In this document: one piece after another, positions 35,996-44,450 of the stretch
Position numbering within the stretch: position 1 is the stretch's first letter
Layout: every line of letters begins with the position of its first letter
Assembly (NCBI RefSeq): GCF_019931145.1
Contig: NZ_JAIOUV010000009.1
Span: 1 to 64,000 of the forward strand
DNA length: 64,000 nt
From: Marinicella meishanensis
Lineage (GTDB): Bacteria > Pseudomonadota > Gammaproteobacteria > Xanthomonadales > Marinicellaceae
Direction of reading: 5' to 3'
The notes under the pieces: generated by a model
The model's input: the letters and a program-made list of their open reading frames with translations, nothing else
Told to the model about the DNA's origin: nothing
The model's database searches: none
Made by a program: the position numbers and the translations under genes

Positions 35996-36253
35996 ATGAA
36001 CACCAACAGCGACAATAACAACAACGGCAACAACTACAAAAAGATCAAATCTTTGAACATTCAAACCGCGCACTTTTTGCAGCGTCCTGACATCGAGCTG
36101 CTGGACAAGATCCAACAATTGAAGGATGAGATTGTGCGCATCTCACATGAGAAAACGCCCGATTTGAAATTGCATCGGTTTCTGATGGAGCAGTTGAAGA
36201 AAGCGCAAAAGCACCTGGTGGAGGTGCGCAATTCGATGGAACCGAAACATTAG
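35996..36253 (+). CDS. Small Asn-rich, helical cytosolic protein of unknown function
   Basis: The protein has 85 residues, no signal peptide and no membrane segment. It has an Asn/Gly-rich N-terminus (about residues 2-13) followed by a charged amphipathic helix region (LLDKIQQLKDEIVRISHEK, then FLMEQLKKAQKHLVEV) likely to form a coiled coil. No family was recognised. No strong Shine-Dalgarno sequence is visible. It is transcribed away from the DUF1800 operon and followed by a clear intrinsic terminator, which supports it being a real monocistronic gene. Confidence 0.6.
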   Translation: MNTNSDNNNNGNNYKKIKSLNIQTAHFLQRPDIELLDKIQQLKDEIVRISHEKTPDLKLHRFLMEQLKKAQKHLVEVRNSMEPKH

Positions 36254-36327
36254 AAGGGAGGCATGAGGAGTGACCCTGGCTGAATCCCCCTCTCCAAGCA
36301 GCCAGGTGTTACTTTAAGCCACAAGAA

Positions 36328-36354
36328 AATCCCGGCACCGATCGGGATTTTTTT
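36328..36354 (+). terminator. Rho-independent terminator
   Basis: AATCCCG (36328-36334) pairs with CGGGATT (36343-36349) across an 8-nt loop and is followed by a run of seven T. It ends the transcript of the 85-residue protein gene. Confidence 0.85.
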
Positions 36355-36390
36355 GTGGGTGATGGTTTTTCAGTGCTGAGGCATCAATTG

Positions 36391-36413
36391 ACGTCGACTG
36401 AAGTCGACGCTCC
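36391..36413. repeat. Palindromic repeat, copy 1
   Basis: The core GTCGACTGAAGTCGAC is an interrupted palindrome (GTCGACT/AGTCGAC) followed by GCTCC. An identical copy lies at 36742-36764 and a diverged, inverted copy at 36654-36675 (GCGGACTTCAGTCCGC). Confidence 0.7.
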
Positions 36414-36517
36414 TTGAGAAAGTGGCTTACAGTCTGGTAGACACTTCGACGGGTGTCATGCTGAGCCTGACGAGGTGCTCAGTGGGCTTGAGGTTTAGGT
36501 GGCTGAGCTGGTCGATG

Positions 36518-36647
36518 CCAGGGTGGATGCATAAAAATGGGTTTGATTTCGCGCTCCTGCGCTCAACCCTACGGGCCGCTTCGCGTGGTTGAAATGCTGT
36601 CCTTGCATTTCAATCCGGGTCTGGCCCGAGGACGACGGTGGTGTTGG
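36518..36647. repeat. 130-bp direct repeat, copy 1
   Basis: Nearly identical to 36935-37064, with only a few mismatches by eye. It contains a strong hairpin at 36587-36616 (GGTTGAAATGC pairing with GCATTTCAATCC across 7 nt) plus short GC-rich inverted repeats. No open frame in it is protein-like. It looks like an intergenic repeat family member rather than a coding duplication. Confidence 0.85.
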
Positions 36648-36741
36648 TTTTCTGGAGTGCGGACTTCAGTCCGCGATTGGGATATAACTGTCTTTGGAGT
36701 TCATCATCAGTGCATTCATATCATGGAATCCGTAAGACTCT

Positions 36742-36764
36742 ACGTCGACTGAAGTCGACGCTCC
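36742..36764. repeat. Palindromic repeat, copy 2
   Basis: Identical in the core to 36391-36413 (GTCGACTGAAGTCGAC plus GCTCC). The two copies flank the first 130-bp direct repeat. Confidence 0.7.
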
Positions 36765-36794
36765 CGGGGAAGGTGACTTGTTGTCTGGAAGACA

Positions 36795-36934
36795 CTTCGA
36801 CGGGCTCAGTGTGTTTGGGATTTAGATGGCTGAGAATGTCGAAGCCAGGGTGAGGCTTTTGCTGACTTAAACTTAAGGTGGTCACTTCGACGGGCTCAGT
36901 GGGCTTGGGATTTAAATGGCTGAGCATGTCGAAA
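36795..36934. repeat. Two tandem CTTCGACGGGCTCAG hairpin repeats
   Basis: Units at 36795-36843 and 36895-36934 each begin CTTCGACGGGCTCAG and end GCTGAG-N2-TGTCGAA, so each folds into an imperfect hairpin. A more diverged unit begins at 36444. The CTTCGAC/GTCGAAG type is a common intergenic palindromic repeat in many bacteria. The second unit runs straight into copy 2 of the 130-bp repeat, as the diverged unit does into copy 1. Confidence 0.7.
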
Positions 36935-37064
36935 CCAGGGTGGATGCTTAAAAATGGGTTTGATTTCGCGCTCCTGCGCTCAACCCTACGGGCCGCTTCG
37001 CGTGGTTGAAATGCTGTCCTTGCATTTCAATCCGGGTCTGGCCCGAGGACGACGGTTGTGTTGG
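36935..37064. repeat. 130-bp direct repeat, copy 2
   Basis: Second copy of 36518-36647. It stops 6 bp before the stop codon of the kinase gene, so it forms the kinase mRNA's 3' untranslated region and may stabilise or end that transcript. Confidence 0.85.
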
Positions 37065-37069
37065 GTTGT

Positions 37070-39742
37070 TTATGGGTTCAGGGAATCGAGGTCGGCTTTG
37101 AGCATGGTCAGGCCGAGGGCGCCGGGTTGGTAGATTTGGGTGGCTTTGTCGTGGGCGGCAGTGAGCCAGGTTCGGGCCAATGGCTTGAGATGGCAGGTTG
37201 TGAGCATTTGGCCGATCCACCATTCGGCCCCGAGGCGGCGCCAGCCGTTGGGTGATTCTTTTTCGATCTCGGCTTGCAGTTCGGCCAGTCGCTTGGCGCC
37301 CTGCTCGCAAGCGACCGGATCGGTGCCATTGCCGAACTGGTTGGCCATTTGGATGATTTGGTTGTAGAGGTTGTTGCGTTTGTGCTCGGCGAAGATCGGC
37401 ATGATTTGTTCAACAATGGCCGCCGATTCAGCGTGCTGATGGCGTTTGGCCAGCACCCGCGCCAAGTTGGACTGGGCGGTGGCGATGCGAATGGTGTTAT
37501 CCGGGTCTAAAGACCGGCGCAGCTCCACCGAACGGCGGTACAATTGTTCAGCTGCTGCCAACTGCTTCTTGTCTTCCAACAGGTAGGCCAGGTTGTTGAT
37601 GACCCGGGCATATTCGTAATGGTTTTCACCGTAATGTCCTTTAATAATGGCCAACACCTCTCGGTAAAGCACTTCGGCTTGATCAAAGAACCCTTTGTCG
37701 TGTAGATAGGTGATTTTGGGGCCCAAAAACAGGGCGTATTGGGGGTGCTGGCGAGAATACAAGCGACCGGCAATATCGATGGTTTGATCAATGATCTCTT
37801 GGGCTTCCTGGTGGCGATCAACCCGCATCAAACGGATCGCCCGGCTGCTGAGTCGGCGCAAATAATAAGGGTGTACCTGACCCACTTCCTGTTCGGCATA
37901 AGCCAGCGATTTGGCGTTCAATTCCAAAGTGAGCTGTTTGTCACTGTGCTTAACGGCCTCGCCCCATTCACTGTAGATGCGACCCATCAGGGCCACGTCT
38001 TGCTGTTGAGTTTCATCCAACAGGCCCAAAGCCGTTTGGGCGTACCCAGCGGCTTGTTCTTGTTGGCCGCGTTCATTGGCGATGGTGGCTTTGCGCAGCC
38101 AATGCCAGGCCACTGCTGCCGCTTCATCGACTTGTTGTGCCAGCTGATCGCCCTTTGCCAATTCGGCATCGCTGTTCGGTAAATCATCGGCCCTGAAATA
38201 CATCAAGGCCAACTGGCCTCGGGACGCCAATTCGCCAACCGGATCACCCATTTGTTGATACAAGTCGGCGGCTTTTTGATAATGCTCAATGGCCCGTGGG
38301 GTGTTGTTGAGGTGATGACGGATGGCGCCCATGATGCCGGACAAAGAGGCCAGTACGCGGGGCTCTTGGGTCAAATCCTCTGACAACTGTCGTTCGCCTT
38401 GATCCAACACCGATTCCAGGGTCACCGGCTGACCACCACTGCCCAGTGGTGAAACCGATTCAAACAAGGTGGTGAGGAATTCGGTGGTCTTGTTGGCCAT
38501 CAGGGTTTGTTCGCGGGCGATGTCGCGTTCTTGTTCGAGTTTTTTGCTGTGCTGGTACATCAGCACCGGCATGGCGACCAAAAAGGCCAGCACCAAGGTG
38601 GACAACACCGAGGCCAAGGGGTTGCGTTTGAGCAGTTTGGTGGTTTTGTAAGTGAAGCTGTCGCCACTGGCCAGCAAGGGGCGCGATTCTTGGAAATTGT
38701 GGATGTCGCGGACCAGGGCATCGACCGTGTTGTAGCGGCGTTCGGGCTCTTTGCGGATGGCCATCATCACCAGGTTATCCAAATCCCCTTGCAACACCCT
38801 GGCCGGAATGCGACTGGGCTGTTTGGCCGCCAACTGGCTGGGTTTTTCCGGCGTCACATCGGTGATCATGTGGATGAAATCGGCCGGCGATTCGGTGGTG
38901 TTGTTTTGCGCTTGGCTGGCACACAACAATTCATACAACAACAAACCCAGGGCATAGACGTCGGTGGCGGTGGTCACCGGCTGGCCTTTGATTTGTTCGG
39001 GGCTGGAGTAAGCCAGGGTCATCATCGCCGCGCTTTGGGTTTGGGTGGTCTCGGCATCGATGGGTTTGGCGATACCAAAATCCAACAACTTCACCACCCC
39101 GGTGTCGGTGACCAGGATGTTGGAGGGTTTGATGTCGCGGTGGATGATGCCTTTGGCGTGGGCGTGGCTGACCGCTTCACAGATTTGCAGGAAGCCGCCC
39201 AAGATGGCTGACAAGTCGGCGTCGCTTTGTTCGATGTGTTGCAGCAAAGGGATGCCATCGATCCATTCCATGATCATGTACAGGCGGTCGTGGTATTGAC
39301 CGCCACCGATCAGGCCGGCGATGTTGGGGTGTTGTAAGGAGGCCAACAATTCCCGCTCGGTCTGGAAGCGGGCCAGCTCGTATTCATTGGCCGAAATTTT
39401 GAGGAACTTGATCGCCACCTGATGGTTGAACTCGCCGTCATCGCGCGCTGCCAGCCACACTTCGCCCTGCCCACCTTCGCCGATGCGTTGTTGCAAGCGG
39501 TAATGATCGATCACTTGGCCCGCCTCGATGGTGGTCAGGTTGAGGCTTTTTTGGGCAGTATCCGAGATGGTTTGGGCCAATTGGTCGCCGATGTCACCGG
39601 AGTAATTCAGCAGGCTGGCAACCTGTTGTTTCACCGCTTCGGGGTAATCACTGCTTTGCAACAATGCGGCTTGTTCGGCCGCTGGCAAATCCACACAAGC
39701 TTGGTACAAAGCTTTGACTTGCTGGCCGAAGTCGTTGCTCAT
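37070..39742 (-). CDS. Membrane-anchored Ser/Thr protein kinase with extracytoplasmic TPR domain
   Basis: The protein has 890 residues. A Hanks-type kinase domain spans about residues 80-350: glycine loop IGEGGQGEVW at 87-96, catalytic Lys in VAIKFLK near 112, HRDIKPSN at 201-208 and DFG at 221-223. All key residues are present, so it should be active. A single membrane span follows (ASVLSTLVLAFLVAMPVLMY, about 385-405). The C-terminal half is tetratricopeptide repeats, with a pattern like the sensor half of this kinase group. It overlaps the upstream ECF sigma gene by 4 bp (ATGA), so the two are translationally coupled. ECF sigma factors paired with such kinases are known to be controlled by phosphorylation rather than by an anti-sigma factor, which is the likely relationship here. 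Confidence 0.93.
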   Translation of the reverse strand: MSNDFGQQVKALYQACVDLPAAEQAALLQSSDYPEAVKQQVASLLNYSGDIGDQLAQTISDTAQKSLNLTTIEAGQVIDHYRLQQRIGEGGQGEVWLAARDDGEFNHQVAIKFLKISANEYELARFQTERELLASLQHPNIAGLIGGGQYHDRLYMIMEWIDGIPLLQHIEQSDADLSAILGGFLQICEAVSHAHAKGIIHRDIKPSNILVTDTGVVKLLDFGIAKPIDAETTQTQSAAMMTLAYSSPEQIKGQPVTTATDVYALGLLLYELLCASQAQNNTTESPADFIHMITDVTPEKPSQLAAKQPSRIPARVLQGDLDNLVMMAIRKEPERRYNTVDALVRDIHNFQESRPLLASGDSFTYKTTKLLKRNPLASVLSTLVLAFLVAMPVLMYQHSKKLEQERDIAREQTLMANKTTEFLTTLFESVSPLGSGGQPVTLESVLDQGERQLSEDLTQEPRVLASLSGIMGAIRHHLNNTPRAIEHYQKAADLYQQMGDPVGELASRGQLALMYFRADDLPNSDAELAKGDQLAQQVDEAAAVAWHWLRKATIANERGQQEQAAGYAQTALGLLDETQQQDVALMGRIYSEWGEAVKHSDKQLTLELNAKSLAYAEQEVGQVHPYYLRRLSSRAIRLMRVDRHQEAQEIIDQTIDIAGRLYSRQHPQYALFLGPKITYLHDKGFFDQAEVLYREVLAIIKGHYGENHYEYARVINNLAYLLEDKKQLAAAEQLYRRSVELRRSLDPDNTIRIATAQSNLARVLAKRHQHAESAAIVEQIMPIFAEHKRNNLYNQIIQMANQFGNGTDPVACEQGAKRLAELQAEIEKESPNGWRRLGAEWWIGQMLTTCHLKPLARTWLTAAHDKATQIYQPGALGLTMLKADLDSLNP

Positions 39743-40290
39743 GGACTGGCCCCGCCTTGGTCCAAAAATTGGTGGATGATGACCCGGCCAAATTTCAGGT
39801 CCCGCTCAAAGGTGGCCAGCGACAAATCCATGTAAGCCGCTGCCTGTACTTGGTTCAAGGCCGTGAAATAGAACAATTCGATACAGCGGGCACTGCGCGA
39901 GTCCATCGATTCCAAATGGTCGATGGCTTGGTTGATGGTCGAAAAATCGGCCAAGCCGTTATCGGCCAAGCCCAGCGAGTCGGTGAAATGAATCGCCACG
40001 CCCTGGTTCTTTTGGGCGTTTTTGTGGTGTGAGTGGTTGACCAGCACGCGCCGCATTTGGCGGGCAAAAGTGTGGTAATGGTGTTTTTGATCATTGAACG
40101 ACAAATCGGCCACCGACAGTTTGACAAAAGCTTCGTGCACCAAATCGGTCGCCGACAAGGTGTGGTTGTCGCGCTCGGAGGCCATCATCGAGCGGGCCAA
40201 GGCTTTCAACTGGCGATAAATGTCGTCATCCAACTGGTCGCTGGTGGGCTTGGTGGTGTAATTGGGCGTTTCACTCATGTCCATAAACAT
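39739..40290 (-). CDS. ECF-type RNA polymerase sigma factor (kinase-associated)
   Basis: The protein has 183 residues (in-frame ATGs at 40284 and 40278 are alternatives; no strong Shine-Dalgarno sequence helps choose). Region 2 shows IYRQLKALARSMM and LSATDLVHEAFVKL, then FARQMRRVLVNHS. Region 4 shows ARCIELFYFTALNQVQAAAYMD followed by ERDLKFGRVII. This layout matches the sigma-70 family ECF subgroup usually encoded beside TPR Ser/Thr kinases. It has no adjacent anti-sigma gene; the kinase overlapping its stop codon is the probable controller. Targets could include the divergent secreted protein gene at 40428, though that is inference. Confidence 0.9.
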   Translation of the reverse strand: MFMDMSETPNYTTKPTSDQLDDDIYRQLKALARSMMASERDNHTLSATDLVHEAFVKLSVADLSFNDQKHHYHTFARQMRRVLVNHSHHKNAQKNQGVAIHFTDSLGLADNGLADFSTINQAIDHLESMDSRSARCIELFYFTALNQVQAAAYMDLSLATFERDLKFGRVIIHQFLDQGGASP

Positions 40291-40372
40291 AGCACGAGAA
40301 TAACTTTTTTTTGAAAAAATTGAAAAATTTTGAGGGTTTCACCACTGAATCTTGCTTGGTTGATTAAGCCGC

Positions 40373-40409
40373 TGACCCACCGTGGGTCAATGGCCATGAT
40401 CACTATATT
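40373..40409 (+). promoter_or_regulatory. Perfect palindrome overlapping a probable promoter
   Basis: TGACCCACCGTGGGTCA (40373-40389) has perfect 8-bp arms around one central base. A good -10 hexamer, TATATT, lies at 40404-40409; the -35 position for a 17-bp spacer would fall within the right arm. The site is in the divergent gap between the ECF sigma gene and the secreted HYR/NHL gene, 39-55 nt upstream of the latter's ATG. A dimeric repressor binding here would block that promoter. Confidence 0.5.
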
Positions 40410-40427
40410 GACAGTTTGGAGAGAACC

Positions 40428-43400
40428 ATGAACCACCATTCCATTTCATTCGCTGGCAAAAGCTTGCTGGTCGCTTGTCTGGTCTTTTGCAGTGCGGTGA
40501 CGCAGGCAGAGGTTGAGGACAACCAGGATTATCAGGATGCCTATCAAGCCTGGGCCGGGGCCCATTTCACTTTGTTGCCCACTTCGTTTTTGCCTGGACC
40601 CATTGGCACCGCCGCTGATTTGGCGTCCATTGGCATCGACATCCGGGTCAAAACCCTGCCGGCCTCGCTGGTGGCGCCGACTCCCAATGCCAAACTGCCG
40701 AACAGCCCGGATGGCTGTCATTATTCTTTTTGGTTGCCACAAAAAGAAGCGATGTATGAGAACCTGTTGGGCATCGCCGACATCACGCCACTGACCACCG
40801 AATGGGGCGCCTTCAGCGACCCCCAACCACCGCAAGTGGGCCATGCCAACGCCCAAGTCGCGGTGCGGGTGGCCAATGAATACCTCGAAGACTGGTCGAC
40901 GGATGATCGGTTGGTGATTTTCCCTTCAGGCAACCACCCCATCGATTGGTCGGCCAACACCCAGATCGACCCATTGATCGATGTCACCATCCCCATTGCC
41001 TTGTTTGTGATCACCAATGAAATCAAATACTTCGATTCCTTTTTCTCGGTACAAACCGATCCGGCCACCGCCGCCCGAGCGGCTGAAATCGGCGGCTTGT
41101 TTTTGATCAACGCCGGCATTGAAGCGGGCTTGATTGCCGCCGGCCAAATCGACAGCAACCTGCCGATTGATTCGGCGGTGCATGCACAAACCCGCGCCTT
41201 CACCGTGTATGACACCGAGGTGCCGGTCATCACCACCACCGAGCCGTTCCCAGCGCCGTTGGAAGCCAACAGTTTTGGCGGCGAGCGCTGGGCCCCACAT
41301 GCCGCCATGTTCCGCGCCACCATCACCGCCACCGATCCTTGTGCCCAACCCTTGTTGGTGGGCAATGACGCGCCGTTCTTGTTGCCCTTGGGCAGCACCG
41401 ATGTGACCTGGACAGCAGTGGACACCGGTCCGGTCGGTGGCAGCAACCCAGGGTTTGCCACGGTGGTGCAACGCATCACGGTGGAAGACACCCGCCCACC
41501 GATTTTGTTGGCCCCTCCCAGCCGGGTGATCGAATCCAGTGTCACCGCCACCACCGATGATTTCGATGTCGGCAGTGCAGTGGTGTTTGATGTGGCCGAT
41601 CCCAATCCCGTGGTGACCAACACCATCGACGATGGCTTTGATCCCGACACCCGCACCGCCATCACTTGGACGGCAACCGATTCATCGGGCAATGCCGACA
41701 GCAAAATCCAATGGGTCACGGTGAAAACCCCCGGCACCAACACCGCCCCACAGGTCAATGACGTCAGTGACAGTGGACTGACCGCAGAACACATCGACTT
41801 GACCCTGACCGGTTCGGATGCGGATTTGATTTCTGGTTTGTTTGATCCGATCAAGTTCCGCATCACCGAAGCACCGGCCAACGGCTTTTTCGTGGCCCCT
41901 TTGGTGCCCTATTTCATCGAAGACTACCGCGTGCGTCCGGGTGATACCGTGGGTGACATTTTGAATTTCTCCAACAACCCCAGCAACGATTTGTACGACG
42001 CCTTCTGTGATGCCAACCCGCCACAAGACATTCCCATAGATTTTGTTTACCGTTCCGAATTTGTGCACGTCACGGATGACGGCACATCTTATGTGCTGGA
42101 CAAGTATTGGTACTGTGACACCGGTGGTTCTTCGGCCGCCACCCGTGATCGCTTGTCCAAATGGGATGCCGATGGCCAGTGGCTGGACCAAGTCGACATC
42201 ACCAGCTCCGTCAAACGCATCACCTTGGATGAGGCTGGCTTCATATATGCCGTGACCCCAGGTACGTCCTCGGATGACTTGTTCATGACCATGTATGACG
42301 GCAATTTGAACTCGGTACAAAACTGGCGCTTGGATGGCATCCCGGTCAGCTTGGGCAACCCACGCCTGTTGGGCGCCACCCGCGACAGCGATACCGGCAT
42401 CATTTATGCCACCGACAAACGCCGGGTGTACCTGTTTGATGGGGCCGATGGCCAATTCATTCCGGCCTTTTTGGGCACCTTGAAAAACGACGAAAACTTC
42501 CTCTCCGGCGCCCCTTCGGTGGCGGGCAGCAGCAGCCGTGGCTTTTATATCGAACTTGATTCTACCGGTGCGGTGTATGTGGTGGATTCCGGATTGGATC
42601 GGATCCACAAATTTGAACCCACCACTTACGATGGGGTGAACCTGACCATTGGAGACCACATTGGCTGGCTGGGACGTTGTGACAGTGGACCCGGCTGTGA
42701 CGTGCCTAATGGCCGCAGCTTTGGCTACAGCTGCAGCGATGCCACGCCGTGTGAAGTCATCACCGCCAATGGCAGCAACTGCGGTCCCTTCATTTCAGGT
42801 CCATGCAGTTTTGGCAGTGGTCAAGGGCAATTTGATGAGCCTTTGGGCATCGCCATGGACCCCAACGACATGCTTTATGTCACCGATTACAACAACAGCC
42901 GTGTGCAACGCTTCACCCCGTTGGGGGATTTCGCCGGTGAAGCGGCCTCCACCTGTGATGGCAGCTGTTTTGTGCTCGGTGACATGGGCATGCCTTTGGA
43001 CATCAGCGTCAACGCCAGCCAGTTTTATGTGCTGGACAATGACCGCAGCTTGATGCACGTGTTTGAAACCGCACCGTTCAAAGACATCACCAACGATTCG
43101 GTGGTGGTGACCTATGCCTCTGACAATGACTTCCAAGGGGTCGACACCTTCTCATACCGGGCCAATGACGGCCTGGCCGACAGCAACCTAGGCACCGCCA
43201 CTTTGACCATCAGCCGCAATTTCCGTGAACCGGAAAGTTTTGCCCAAGCGCTGGTCACCGATGAAGACAATGCGGTGGCCTTGACCTTGTTGGCCGATGA
43301 CCCCGATGGCATTGTGGGCGTCGATTTCAATGGCTTGGACGTGCTCACTTATGAGGTGGTTGAGGGCCCGATGCACGGCACGTTGAGTGGTAACGGTGAA

Positions 43401-44357
43401 AACCGCACTTACACCCCGGATGCCGATTACCACGGGCCGGATGCCTTTGTGTTCAAGGTCAACGACGGCGTGTTTGATTCCAACCTGGCCACCGTCAGCA
43501 TCGACGTGCAAGCGGTCAATGACATCCCGGTGGTGCAATTCACCGATGGCGATTCACAAATGCTGCCGAAAACGTTGTGGCCACTGTTGCAAAACAAAAT
43601 CGCCGGTGACAATGTGCAAGCCGGCTTGGGCTACCCTTTGCCGCTGATGGCCGAATACACCGATCCGGATGCGGGTCAAGGGCATTTTCTGCAAGTCAGC
43701 TGGGGTGATGGCACCATTGAGGTGGTGGACCAAACCCCACCGGCCGATCCCAACAACCCACCGGATGAACCCTTGATCACCACCACCTTCAACAGCCTGG
43801 GTCAAATCTTTGGCGATCATGAATACCTGAGCACTGGCATGAAAACCATTGGCCTGACCGTCATCGACGAATTGGGCGGCACATCGGTCACCGCCACCAC
43901 CGACATCGAAGTGATTCCGATGATTGACATCACCTTGGAAGATGAAGAAGTGGACGAGGCCAATTATCCCGAGCCCGGCCAACCCACCCAAGTGGTGGTG
44001 TACGTCAGCAACCAGGCACCGGTTGACCCCATTGTCGGTTTGGATGCCACCAACGTCACCTTCACCGGCACCTTGCCCGATGACGTGCAGTTTTTGAACA
44101 TCCAAACCAGCCAAGGATCGTGCAGCCATGTGGACCAAACCAGCACCTGTGATTTGGGCACTTTGGCACCGGATGCCATGGTCACCATCACGGTGGACAT
44201 GCAACCTGACTTGTTGTTCAACCCGGCCAAGTTTGGTTATGTGGTGGATGCCAGCAGCACCGAACCAGATGCCTCCTATGACAACCTGACGGTGTTGCCG
44301 ATTCCGATTCAGTTTTTGGATGAAATCTTTCTCAATGGTTTTGAGGCCGACGACTGA
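40428..44357 (+). CDS. Large secreted protein with HYR, NHL-propeller, cadherin-like and DUF11 domains
   Basis: The protein has 1,309 residues. ATG at 40428 follows GGAGAG; the upstream in-frame TTG at 40416 lies on the ribosome site itself and is rejected. A Sec signal (SLLVACLVFCSAVTQA) comes first. HYR-type domains occur around residues 330-440 (VTWTAVDTGPVGG; ITWTATDSSGNAD). A six-bladed NHL-like propeller spans about 530-880 (FDEPLGIAMDPNDMLYVTDY), with Cys-rich inserts. Tandem cadherin-like/VCBS-type modules follow (FQGVDTFSYRANDG; YHGPDAFVFKVNDG), then a PKD-like stretch and a DUF11-like domain. The protein ends EIFLNGFEADD, matching the tail motif of other exported proteins here. It is probably a surface or outer-membrane adhesive protein. 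It stands alone, divergent from the ECF sigma/kinase pair, and ends at a bidirectional terminator. Confidence 0.85.
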   Translation: MNHHSISFAGKSLLVACLVFCSAVTQAEVEDNQDYQDAYQAWAGAHFTLLPTSFLPGPIGTAADLASIGIDIRVKTLPASLVAPTPNAKLPNSPDGCHYSFWLPQKEAMYENLLGIADITPLTTEWGAFSDPQPPQVGHANAQVAVRVANEYLEDWSTDDRLVIFPSGNHPIDWSANTQIDPLIDVTIPIALFVITNEIKYFDSFFSVQTDPATAARAAEIGGLFLINAGIEAGLIAAGQIDSNLPIDSAVHAQTRAFTVYDTEVPVITTTEPFPAPLEANSFGGERWAPHAAMFRATITATDPCAQPLLVGNDAPFLLPLGSTDVTWTAVDTGPVGGSNPGFATVVQRITVEDTRPPILLAPPSRVIESSVTATTDDFDVGSAVVFDVADPNPVVTNTIDDGFDPDTRTAITWTATDSSGNADSKIQWVTVKTPGTNTAPQVNDVSDSGLTAEHIDLTLTGSDADLISGLFDPIKFRITEAPANGFFVAPLVPYFIEDYRVRPGDTVGDILNFSNNPSNDLYDAFCDANPPQDIPIDFVYRSEFVHVTDDGTSYVLDKYWYCDTGGSSAATRDRLSKWDADGQWLDQVDITSSVKRITLDEAGFIYAVTPGTSSDDLFMTMYDGNLNSVQNWRLDGIPVSLGNPRLLGATRDSDTGIIYATDKRRVYLFDGADGQFIPAFLGTLKNDENFLSGAPSVAGSSSRGFYIELDSTGAVYVVDSGLDRIHKFEPTTYDGVNLTIGDHIGWLGRCDSGPGCDVPNGRSFGYSCSDATPCEVITANGSNCGPFISGPCSFGSGQGQFDEPLGIAMDPNDMLYVTDYNNSRVQRFTPLGDFAGEAASTCDGSCFVLGDMGMPLDISVNASQFYVLDNDRSLMHVFETAPFKDITNDSVVVTYASDNDFQGVDTFSYRANDGLADSNLGTATLTISRNFREPESFAQALVTDEDNAVALTLLADDPDGIVGVDFNGLDVLTYEVVEGPMHGTLSGNGENRTYTPDADYHGPDAFVFKVNDGVFDSNLATVSIDVQAVNDIPVVQFTDGDSQMLPKTLWPLLQNKIAGDNVQAGLGYPLPLMAEYTDPDAGQGHFLQVSWGDGTIEVVDQTPPADPNNPPDEPLITTTFNSLGQIFGDHEYLSTGMKTIGLTVIDELGGTSVTATTDIEVIPMIDITLEDEEVDEANYPEPGQPTQVVVYVSNQAPVDPIVGLDATNVTFTGTLPDDVQFLNIQTSQGSCSHVDQTSTCDLGTLAPDAMVTITVDMQPDLLFNPAKFGYVVDASSTEPDASYDNLTVLPIPIQFLDEIFLNGFEADD

Positions 44358-44376
44358 TCAAGCTTATACCGACGGC

Positions 44377-44421
44377 AAAAAAAAAGCAGGTACCCATGTT
44401 GCATATGGGACCTGCTTTTTT
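44377..44421. terminator. Bidirectional intrinsic terminator
   Basis: A nine-A run, then GCAGGTACCCAT pairing (one base bulged) with ATGGGACCTGC, then six T. The U-run is available on either strand, fitting its place between two convergent genes, the secreted protein and rtcB. Confidence 0.9.
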
Positions 44422-44450
44422 GGTGACTGATGGTGTGACCGGCGGGTCAC

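Noticed and set aside
40403-40440. TTG start at 40416 for the large secreted protein
   Set aside because: The TTG is part of the GGAGAG ribosome site that serves the ATG at 40428.
40721-41881. 386-residue minus-strand open frame
   Set aside because: It lies wholly inside the HYR/NHL protein gene and is a mirror frame of its GC-skewed codons; the translation has no domain logic.
41682-42659. 325-residue minus-strand open frame
   Set aside because: Antisense shadow of the NHL propeller segment.
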